From positions 1-6,747 of the forward strand of contig SLQK01000320.1 in NCBI GenBank assembly GCA_007131525.1: DNA of 6,747 nt. The letters run 5' to 3'. Under the pieces are notes generated by a model. That model was given only the letters and a program-made list of their open reading frames with translations, was not told the origin of the DNA and searched no databases. A program made the position numbers and the translations under genes. Source of the stretch: Nitriliruptoraceae bacterium. Its GTDB lineage: Bacteria; Actinomycetota; Nitriliruptoria; Nitriliruptorales; Nitriliruptoraceae. Below, in pieces: positions 1-5,794 of the stretch; positions within the stretch are counted from its first letter, which is position 1; each line of letters opens with the position of its first letter.

Positions 1-1299
1 GAGCTGGCCCGCCACCTCGACGGGCAGGTCACCCTGCACCACGAGGTCGGCACCTGGGCGACCTCGCCTCGTGAGCTGGGCGCCACCACCGACCTCGATC
101 AGGTGATCGAGGCCGCCTTCTCCGGCACGCTCGAGGCCACCCTGCCGGAGCTCATCGCCACCCGGTGGCTCGGCAGCACCAGCCAGCTGTCCCTCGACGT
201 GACCATCGACCGCGACCCGGCGGCTGAGGAGGCACTCGTCGCCGAGGTTGTCGAGACCCTCCACCTCGACCCGGTCGATGCCACCGTCAGCTGGAACGGT
301 GAAGCCGCCGAGGTCACCGCGCACGCCGAGGGCCGTCAGGTCGACGCTGCGACCCTCGCGGACGTGCTGACCACCTCCCTGGCCGGTGCGGACACGAGCA
401 CCGACACCGAGGTGGAGATCCCCACCCGCGTGCTCCCACCGGCGCTGACCACCGCGCAGGCGGAGCAGGCGGCGGCCACCACCGACGCTGCGGTGGCCGC
501 GGCCCTCGACCGGCCGGTCGTGGTGCGGTTCGGCGACCGCAGCTGGCAGCTCACGCCCCGCGAGGTCGGGGCCCGGGTCGACGGCGAGGCCGTGATCCTC
601 GCGAGCCTGTCGGACCCGTCCAGCCCGCCGCCGGTCGATCTTGGCCTCACCACCGAGGACCTCACCGACGCCGTCGCCCGGATCGCCGCGGAGGTGGACA
701 TCACCCCCGTGTCGGCGAGCGCCAGCTACCGCGGCGGTCGAGTCGAGGTCACCCCCGAGCGCAACGGGCAGGCGGTCGATCGGGGCGCCACCCGCGAGCT
801 GCTGACCACCGCCATGGTCGCCGGCGAGGGCGAGGTCACCCTGCCCGTGAACCCGCTACGACCCGCGCTGACCCGGTCCTCCTTCGACAGCGTCCTGGTG
901 GTCCGCCAGAGCGACCGGGTGCTCGAGCTGCACCGCGGCGGGCAGCTCGCCCGGAGCTGGCCGGTGGCCGTCGGCACCGGTGGCTCCCCGACACCCACGG
1001 GCACCTTCGTCATCGGCGCGAAGCGCTTCGAGCCGACCTGGGTCAACCCGGCCCGCGACCGCTGGGGGGCCGACCTCCCGGCGCGCATCGGCCCCGGCCC
1101 GAACAACCCCCTGGGGCTGCGGGCGCTCAACTGGAACCGTCCGGGTGGCGGTGACACGCTGATCCGCTTCCACGGCACACCGAACGAGGACTCGATCGGC
1201 GAGGCCGCCTCCAACGGCTGCGTGCGCATGTTCAACAACGACGTGGTCGAGCTGTACGACCTGGTGCCGTCGGGGACGGCGATCCTGTCGATCGGCTGA
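1..1299 (+). CDS. L,D-transpeptidase with tandem PG_binding_4-type domains and YkuD catalytic domain (5' partial)
   Basis: The product is predicted to form 3-3 cross-links in peptidoglycan, or to attach proteins to it, outside the membrane. The frame is open from base 1 and the first codons already match the family, so the start, and any signal or membrane anchor, lies left of the window; the GTG at 103 is internal. Numbering from base 1 gives 432 residues. Residues about 5-150 and 168-291 are two copies of one module: each has a Trp (W19, W182) followed by a S/T-P-R-E-L/V-G-A segment and Asp, and each ends in Pro-Ala-Leu-Thr (147-150, 288-291), the pattern of PG_binding_4 domains. The YkuD domain runs from about 295 to 432, with H391 followed by Gly and the S-N-G-C-V-R-M signature containing catalytic C407. 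All expected catalytic residues are present, so it should be active. The next gene is convergent, so there is no operon link on this side. Family assignment is firm; the exact cross-linking role is not visible. Confidence 0.93.
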   Translation, partial: ELARHLDGQVTLHHEVGTWATSPRELGATTDLDQVIEAAFSGTLEATLPELIATRWLGSTSQLSLDVTIDRDPAAEEALVAEVVETLHLDPVDATVSWNGEAAEVTAHAEGRQVDAATLADVLTTSLAGADTSTDTEVEIPTRVLPPALTTAQAEQAAATTDAAVAAALDRPVVVRFGDRSWQLTPREVGARVDGEAVILASLSDPSSPPPVDLGLTTEDLTDAVARIAAEVDITPVSASASYRGGRVEVTPERNGQAVDRGATRELLTTAMVAGEGEVTLPVNPLRPALTRSSFDSVLVVRQSDRVLELHRGGQLARSWPVAVGTGGSPTPTGTFVIGAKRFEPTWVNPARDRWGADLPARIGPGPNNPLGLRALNWNRPGGGDTLIRFHGTPNEDSIGEAASNGCVRMFNNDVVELYDLVPSGTAILSIG

Positions 1300-1315
1300 T
1301 CGGGACAACCAGCCG

Positions 1316-1341
1316 GGGGCGTTGCCGAGGGCCGTCGCCCC
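1316..1341. terminator. weak hairpin after the L,D-transpeptidase stop
   Basis: GGGGCG (1316-1321) and CGCCCC (1336-1341) form a 6-bp all-GC stem around a 14-base loop, starting 17 bases after the transpeptidase stop. No T-tract follows. It may help terminate plus-strand transcription, but short GC stems are common by chance in DNA this GC-rich. Confidence 0.25.
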
Positions 1342-1348
1342 ACGAGGA

Positions 1349-1387
1349 CGCAGCGCCGCCCGCCACTGCACCCGCAGCGCCGCCCGC
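1349..1387. repeat. 15-bp direct repeat, two copies
   Basis: CGCAGCGCCGCCCGC occurs identically at 1349-1363 and 1373-1387, giving a 24-base period in the convergent intergenic gap. The second copy overlaps the right arm and loop of the inverted repeat at 1361-1394. No coding frame is supported here. Its role is unknown; it could be the remains of a small tandem duplication. Confidence 0.6.
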
Positions 1388-1394
1388 AGTGGCG
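1361..1394. terminator. 9-bp perfect inverted repeat in convergent gap, candidate bidirectional terminator
   Basis: CGCCACTGC (1361-1369) is perfectly complementary to GCAGTGGCG (1386-1394), with a 16-base loop. It lies between two genes that converge, 62 bases after the plus-strand stop and 16 bases beyond the minus-strand stop, which is where a shared terminator would be expected. Neither side has a T-run, so a canonical intrinsic terminator is not proven. Confidence 0.4.
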
Positions 1395-1408
1395 CCCGCA
1401 GCGGCGCC
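1391..1408. terminator. GGCGCC/GGCGCC hairpin abutting the crotonase stop
   Basis: GGCGCC at 1391-1396 and again at 1403-1408 can pair across a 6-base loop. The stem starts one base past the stop of the minus-strand crotonase gene. It overlaps the right arm of the larger inverted repeat, so the two structures are mutually exclusive. There is no T-tract; a termination role is a weak inference. Confidence 0.3.
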
Positions 1409-1409
1409 G

Positions 1410-2198
1410 TCAGCCGTCGCGCGAGCCGAAGACCCGCGCCAGGTACTGCTCGGCCGCCGACCGGCACTCGGGGTCCCGGACCGCCGTGAGCAGGCTGTCG
1501 GCGTCCGACCAGCCCACGGGCGCCCCGATCCCCAGCGTGGCCCGCACCGCGTCCAGCGTCGCCCGCACGGGCAGGCGGGCCTTGGCCGCCAGCTGCCCGG
1601 CCAGCTCCGCGACCACGCCAGGCAGCTCCTCGGACGGGCACACCCGGGACAGCAGGCCGAGCTGCCGGGCCTCCGCCGCGTCGAACTCCCGGCAGGTCAG
1701 GACCAGGTCCCGGGCGACGGCGGGTGGCACCTCCCGGAGCAGCCGGGGGATGCCACCCCAGGCCAGCGGGATGCCCAGATCCACCTCGGGGATCGAGAAC
1801 CGGGCCGTGTCGCCAGCGACCCGCAGGTCACACGCCAGGGCCAGGACGACGCCTCCCCCGACGCACCGGCCCTGGATGGCCGCGATCGTGACCGCATCCA
1901 ACGACTCGATGGCCGACGCCGCACGGTCGCCGGCGGTGGCCGCGACCCGGGCGCCGGTGGGCTCCCCGAGCAGGTGCTCCACGGTGGACAGGTCAGCGCC
2001 GGCGGAGAAGGTGCGACCGGCGCCCGTGAGCACGACGACCCGGATGCCCGGTTGCGCTCCCAACCAGTCGCAGGCGCCGATCAGCGACTCCAGCAGCTCG
2101 ACGGACAGGGCGTTGAGGACCTCGGGTCGGTCCAGGGTCACCATGGCGACCGGCCCGTCGACGACGACCTCGAGGTGGGGGTAGCTCGGCACGCTCAC
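1410..2198 (-). CDS. enoyl-CoA hydratase/isomerase (crotonase) family protein
   Basis: This 262-residue protein has the usual length of a single-domain crotonase, a family of cytoplasmic enzymes acting on acyl-CoA thioesters. The N-terminal L-D-R-P-E-V-L-N-A segment (22-30), S-A-G-A-D-L (65-70) and G-G-G (114-116) are the family's CoA-binding and oxyanion-hole elements; A66 and G115 are the likely oxyanion-hole residues. Aligned by eye with classical hydratase, the second catalytic Glu is kept as E138 in I-P-E-V-D-L-G, while the first (two residues after the GGG) is V118. This argues against ordinary two-Glu hydration and leaves isomerase or another acyl-CoA reaction open. The GTG start has GGAG six bases upstream; a second GTG two codons in is a possible alternative. 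It lies 66 bases downstream of the transporter gene on the same strand and could be read through from it. Family certain, reaction unknown. Confidence 0.92.
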   Translation of the reverse strand: MSVPSYPHLEVVVDGPVAMVTLDRPEVLNALSVELLESLIGACDWLGAQPGIRVVVLTGAGRTFSAGADLSTVEHLLGEPTGARVAATAGDRAASAIESLDAVTIAAIQGRCVGGGVVLALACDLRVAGDTARFSIPEVDLGIPLAWGGIPRLLREVPPAVARDLVLTCREFDAAEARQLGLLSRVCPSEELPGVVAELAGQLAAKARLPVRATLDAVRATLGIGAPVGWSDADSLLTAVRDPECRSAAEQYLARVFGSRDG

Positions 2199-2204
2199 GA
2201 CAGG

Positions 2205-2208
2205 CTCC
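2205..2208 (-). promoter_or_regulatory. ribosome binding site of the crotonase gene
   Basis: On the minus strand GGAG occupies these bases, leaving six bases to the GTG at 2198. The good spacing supports that start. The rest of the 66-base gap up to the transporter stop shows no convincing promoter or strong terminator by eye. Confidence 0.55.
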
Positions 2209-2264
2209 GGTGGTCCGGGGGCGGTGGCAGCGTCGCTGACAGCGGCGCGGCCGGAGGCTAGTTG

Positions 2265-5192
2265 TCAACGGCCCCCGCCGACGGGTTCGGGCTGTCGCGC
2301 GCGGCGCTGGCCGCGGTGTCGGACGCTGCGCTGGCCGCGACGCTGGCCGCGAGGTCCACCGACCACGACCCGGCGCCGAGCCCACAGCACCAGCAACGCA
2401 GGCTGGACGAGCAGGCAGGCATGCAGCGCGAAGACGATCATCATCGTGCTCACGGCGCCGAACTGCTGGATCGGCACGCTGTTGGACAGCAGCAGCACCG
2501 CGAAGGCCAGGCCGGTGGTGGCGGCGGAGCCGATCAGGGCCGGGCCGGTGTTGGAGAGGGTGTCGGCGACGGCCTGGTCCGGGTCCAGGCCGCGGGCCAA
2601 CGCCTCGCGGTAGCGGTTCGTGAGGTGGATGCCGTAGGGCACGCCGATACCGACGGCGATGGAGGCAACCGTGGCGGTCAGCGCGTTGAAGGCCAGCCCC
2701 AGGGCGCGCATGCTCCCGAGCACCAGCACCAGGGCGACGACGCTGGGCACGATCCCGATCAGGCCCAGCCCCACCGCCCGTGTGCTGGCGTAGGTGGCCA
2801 CCACCAGCAGCACCGCCGCGGCGGCCAGGCTGATGGCGATCGCCAGCAGCTGTGCGGCGGACAGCTCCTCGATGATCTCGGCGTTGACCAGCGGTGCGCT
2901 GACGATCGTGACCTCACCGCCGGCGCCGACGATCGGCGCGGCCACCGCCTCGAGCTCCTCGGCCAGCGGCGCCGCACCGTCCTGCCCACCGCTGGTCCCC
3001 ACGGTCAGCAGGATGCCCTCGGCGTCCATCACCGCAGCCAGCTCCCCGGGGACCTCGGCAGCGAGGACGGCGAGGTGGGCGCGGAGCACGTCACCGTCCC
3101 GTGAGGACGCCGCACCGGCGGCCTCCAGCGCCTCCAGCTGCTCGAGCCGATCGCGGTCGCCAGCGGCCAGGGCATCGAGGGGGAAGCCCTCGGCGTCCAA
3201 CCGGGCGAGGGTCAGGGCAGCCGGCTGCAGCGCCGACAGCGCGTCGAGGGCCGCGTCGGTGAGCCCCTCGGGCCGGTCGGCCGCGAAGGTGTCGGCCAGC
3301 TCCTGTCGGATCGTGGCCTCCAGCTCGGCGGGGTCACTGGTGGCAGCCAGCGCCCGGAGCGGGTCGCGACCCTCGGGGAGGCGGGCGAGCAGGGCGAGCC
3401 GCAGGTCCTCGGGCAGGTCCAGTTCCTCCGCCAGGCTCGCGTCGTCGTCGAGCAGGGCATCGACGTCGATCGGGTCCGGCAACGCCACGTCAGCGGCCGC
3501 CGCGACCGGGTCCTGCCAGGTGTCCAGGTCCCCGGCGAGGCGGGCCCGCACCGCCTCGCCCGCGGCGACGATGCGATCCCGGAGCTCGATCGGGGAGGTC
3601 AGCTCGGCGTCGCCGTCCACCACCCGGACATCCTCCACGCTCGCCAGGCGATCCTCGACCGAGGCGACGGCCGCCAGCAGGGCCGCATCGTCCGGCGCCC
3701 CGTCGACCAGCAGGTAGGTCCGTTCACTCACGTCCCCGCCGAAGCTCCGGTCGAGGCGGTCGATGGTCGCGAGCACCGGCTCACCCTCGGGCAGGAAGTC
3801 ACGTTCGTCGAACTCCGTCGACAGCCCGCTGGCCGCGACCGCCGCGCCGGTGAGGACGACGACCGCGACCGCCACCACGACGCCGGGCGCCCTCGTCGCC
3901 ACCGCGATGGCGGGCACGGCCCACCGCTGCGCCCGCTGCCGACGGGTGCCCTCCCGGGACGGCCCGCCGCCGTAGGCCACGGCATCGGCCCGCAGGGTGC
4001 GGCGGTCGACGTGGCGGTCGACCAGGACCCGGGCCGCCGGCACCGAGGTGGACAGGATCACGAAGGCGGCCACGATGCCGAGCGCCGCGAAGACGCCGAA
4101 GTCACGGATCGGGGCCAGCGGCGTGACCGCGTTGGCGAGGAACCCGGCCACCGAGGCGACCGTGGCCAGGACCAGCGCCACGCCCACGGTCGACAGCGCG
4201 ACGCGCGCGGCGCGATCGGCCAGATCACCCAGGACCCGCTGCTCCCGGTAGCGCGTGGTCAGGTGCACCGAGTAGTCGATACCGAGCCCGACCAGCAGCA
4301 CCGGCACGGCGATCGAGACCTGGTTGAACGGCCCCGTCCAGCCGAGCCCTCCCGGGCCCAGCAACCCGGCCAACCCGGTCATCCAGATGATGCTGGCGAG
4401 CAGCCCGATGAGGCCGACGGCCACGTCCACCGCGGACCGGAACAGCAGCGCGAGCACGAGCACGACGAGCAGCAGCGACACCGACAGCAGCACCGGCAGG
4501 TCGCGTTCCAGCGCGTCCTCGATGCCCCGCTCGATGGCCAGCATGCTCAGGGTCGAGCGACGGGCATCGCCGACCGGGGTGGCGTCGACCACCTCGTCGA
4601 TCGCCTGCTGGGCCCGGCTGCGGTCCTCGGCGGGAGCGCTGGCATCCAGGTCCACGATCACCAGCCCCGCACGGGCGCGGGGCGGGTCGTCGGTCAGGTC
4701 GTCGGAGAACAGCCCAGCCACGTCGTCCCCACCGTCGGCGACGATGGCTGCCGCCAGGGGCGTGAAGCTGGCCTCGTCGAGGTCGGCGAGGTCACGGTCC
4801 AGCACCTCGGCAGCGGCCTCGAAGGGCAGCGCGAAGGTGACGACCGGGGGGGCATCGAGCCCCTCCTCCACCAGCACGGCCGCGATGTCCGGGTGCGTCT
4901 CCAGCCGCTCGGCCAGCCGCTGGACATCGGTCAGCGCCCGGGGGGTGATCAGGTTGCCGCCCGGACCGGCGTCGACCAGCACCTGCACCGAGGTCGCCGT
5001 CTCGAACCGGTCCTCGATCGCCGACAGGGTGGCAGCGCGACCGTCGGAGGGCGCGAAGCTCTCGACGCTGGTGTCGACCTCGAGCAGGGTGGTCGCCGCC
5101 GCGAAGGCCAGGGTGAGCAGGGTGAGGATCCCCAGGGTGAGCGCGGGCACGCGGATGACCCCGCGGGCCAGCAGGTCCAACAGGCGGCTCAC
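2265..5192 (-). CDS. RND/MMPL-family membrane transporter
   Basis: This is a 975-residue integral membrane protein of the RND superfamily (MMPL-like), probably exporting lipids or other hydrophobic compounds by proton exchange. It has the duplicated RND layout: TM1 about 14-36, extracytoplasmic loop 38-231, TM2-6 about 232-389, cytoplasmic linker 390-430 rich in Arg, TM7 about 434-455, second loop 457-779, TM8-12 about 780-937. The fourth helix of the first half carries G-I-D-Y-S-V-H (D306, Y307), the usual proton-relay position; the matching site in the second half is G-V-P-Y-G-I-H (P852, Y853), without the acid. Conserved loop starts V-D-T-S-V-E-S-F-A-P (39-48) and F-D-E-R-D-F-L-P-E-G (461-470) are present. 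I find no lysine and one cysteine. I chose the GTG at 5192 because the MMPL homology starts there, GGAGG (5200-5204) lies seven bases upstream, and GTG overlaps the tetR-type stop as GTGA. The final 34 or so codons look out of frame (see findings). Substrate unknown. Confidence 0.93.
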   Translation of the reverse strand: MSRLLDLLARGVIRVPALTLGILTLLTLAFAAATTLLEVDTSVESFAPSDGRAATLSAIEDRFETATSVQVLVDAGPGGNLITPRALTDVQRLAERLETHPDIAAVLVEEGLDAPPVVTFALPFEAAAEVLDRDLADLDEASFTPLAAAIVADGGDDVAGLFSDDLTDDPPRARAGLVIVDLDASAPAEDRSRAQQAIDEVVDATPVGDARRSTLSMLAIERGIEDALERDLPVLLSVSLLLVVLVLALLFRSAVDVAVGLIGLLASIIWMTGLAGLLGPGGLGWTGPFNQVSIAVPVLLVGLGIDYSVHLTTRYREQRVLGDLADRAARVALSTVGVALVLATVASVAGFLANAVTPLAPIRDFGVFAALGIVAAFVILSTSVPAARVLVDRHVDRRTLRADAVAYGGGPSREGTRRQRAQRWAVPAIAVATRAPGVVVAVAVVVLTGAAVAASGLSTEFDERDFLPEGEPVLATIDRLDRSFGGDVSERTYLLVDGAPDDAALLAAVASVEDRLASVEDVRVVDGDAELTSPIELRDRIVAAGEAVRARLAGDLDTWQDPVAAAADVALPDPIDVDALLDDDASLAEELDLPEDLRLALLARLPEGRDPLRALAATSDPAELEATIRQELADTFAADRPEGLTDAALDALSALQPAALTLARLDAEGFPLDALAAGDRDRLEQLEALEAAGAASSRDGDVLRAHLAVLAAEVPGELAAVMDAEGILLTVGTSGGQDGAAPLAEELEAVAAPIVGAGGEVTIVSAPLVNAEIIEELSAAQLLAIAISLAAAAVLLVVATYASTRAVGLGLIGIVPSVVALVLVLGSMRALGLAFNALTATVASIAVGIGVPYGIHLTNRYREALARGLDPDQAVADTLSNTGPALIGSAATTGLAFAVLLLSNSVPIQQFGAVSTMMIVFALHACLLVQPALLVLWARRRVVVGGPRGQRRGQRSVRHRGQRRARQPEPVGGGR
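2305..2351. repeat. 11-bp repeat, three copies, in the 3' end of the transporter gene
   Basis: CGCTGGCCGCG occurs at 2305-2315, 2329-2339 and 2341-2351. In the frame one base off the transporter's, the region reads as an alanine/serine-rich tail with recurring Ala-Ala-Ser. In the annotated frame it gives arginine-rich sequence. This may be simple codon repetition or a slippage-prone site. Confidence 0.6.
5189..5192 (-). other. GTGA stop/start overlap between the TetR gene and the transporter
   Basis: The minus strand reads GTGA: GTG (5192-5190) starts the transporter and TGA (5191-5189) ends the TetR gene. A purine-rich tract (5195-5206) with GGAGG at 5200-5204 lies inside the end of the TetR gene. 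This arrangement implies one transcript and coupled translation. Confidence 0.85.
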
Positions 5193-5794
5193 CGCTCCCC
5201 CTCCCCGCCCGCGACCCCACGCAGGAGCAGCTCCATGGTGCGCTCGTCGACGGCGAGCCCGAGGTGACGGAGCAGGTCCGCACCGAGGATCGCGGCCAGC
5301 ACCGCTGTGGCCCGGGCCCGTCGCTCGGCGGGCGCGAGCGCGGGCCGGTCGCCCTCGGACGCGGCCAGCAGGCCTTCGACGGCGTCCACCACCCGTCCGA
5401 TCGCCGCGGTCAGCACGTCCGCCTGCTCCGGCCGTCGGGCCAGCTGGCGGGCCAGCTCGACGACCAGGAGGACCTCCAGCGGCGGCTCTTCCGCTGCCAG
5501 CCAGCGCGCTGCCACCGCCAGCTGCTGCTCGGGGGGTGCAGCCAGGATGGCAGGGAGCTCGGTCGCGGCGAACGCCGACAGCCGGGCGTCGCACAGCGCG
5601 ATCAACAGATCGGTCTTGTCGTCGAAGTTCGAGTAGAACGCACCCCGGCTGAAGCCCGCGCGGGCGGCGATGTCGTCGATCGATGCACCCTCGACCCCGT
5701 GCTCGGCGAAGGCGGTGGCGGCCGCATCCAGCAGCGCCGCCCGGGTCAGCGCCCGCTGCTCGGCCCGCGTTCGGCGGGGCGGACGCCCGCTCAT
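5189..5794 (-). CDS. TetR/AcrR-family transcriptional regulator
   Basis: This 201-residue protein has a typical TetR architecture: a basic N-terminal arm (R-P-P-R-R-T-R, 4-10), a DNA-binding domain at about 16-65, and an all-helical, ligand-sensing C-terminal part. The helix-turn-helix is seen at 38-57 (S-I-D-D-I-A-A-R-A-G-F-S-R-G-A-F-Y-S-N-F), with the characteristic F/Y-x-x-F segment and K60 just after. Such proteins usually repress their own operon or a neighbour until a small hydrophobic ligand binds. I chose ATG at 5794 rather than GTG at 5815, because ATG overlaps the preceding gene's stop as ATGA; the Shine-Dalgarno match is poor (GAGG sits directly against the ATG), so translation probably depends on that coupling. 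No intergenic operator exists on either side, so its target should lie upstream of the first gene, outside the window, or elsewhere. The ligand is unknown; control of the MMPL operon is inferred from position. Confidence 0.95.
   Translation of the reverse strand: MSGRPPRRTRAEQRALTRAALLDAAATAFAEHGVEGASIDDIAARAGFSRGAFYSNFDDKTDLLIALCDARLSAFAATELPAILAAPPEQQLAVAARWLAAEEPPLEVLLVVELARQLARRPEQADVLTAAIGRVVDAVEGLLAASEGDRPALAPAERRARATAVLAAILGADLLRHLGLAVDERTMELLLRGVAGGEGER
5791..5794 (-). other. ATGA stop/start overlap between the heptad protein and TetR genes
   Basis: The minus strand reads ATGA, with ATG (5794-5792) starting the TetR gene and TGA (5793-5791) ending the heptad-repeat gene. Combined with the GTGA junction at 5189-5192 it makes all three genes one coupled unit. 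Confidence 0.85.

Noticed and set aside
103..1299. GTG at 103 as the start of the L,D-transpeptidase
   Set aside because: The frame is open upstream to base 1, and codons 1-34 match the start of the PG_binding_4 module, including W19 and the S-P-R-E-L-G-A segment.
1389..3104. Plus-strand open frames at 1389-2261 and 2262-3104
   Set aside because: They lie antisense to the crotonase and transporter genes, show no family signature, and have low-complexity composition typical of shadows.
4011..5652. Long plus-strand open frames opposite the transporter and TetR genes
   Set aside because: They are compositionally biased (Gln/His/Arg or Ser/Ala/Arg rich), lack recognisable motifs, and are explained by scarcity of stop codons in GC-rich DNA.
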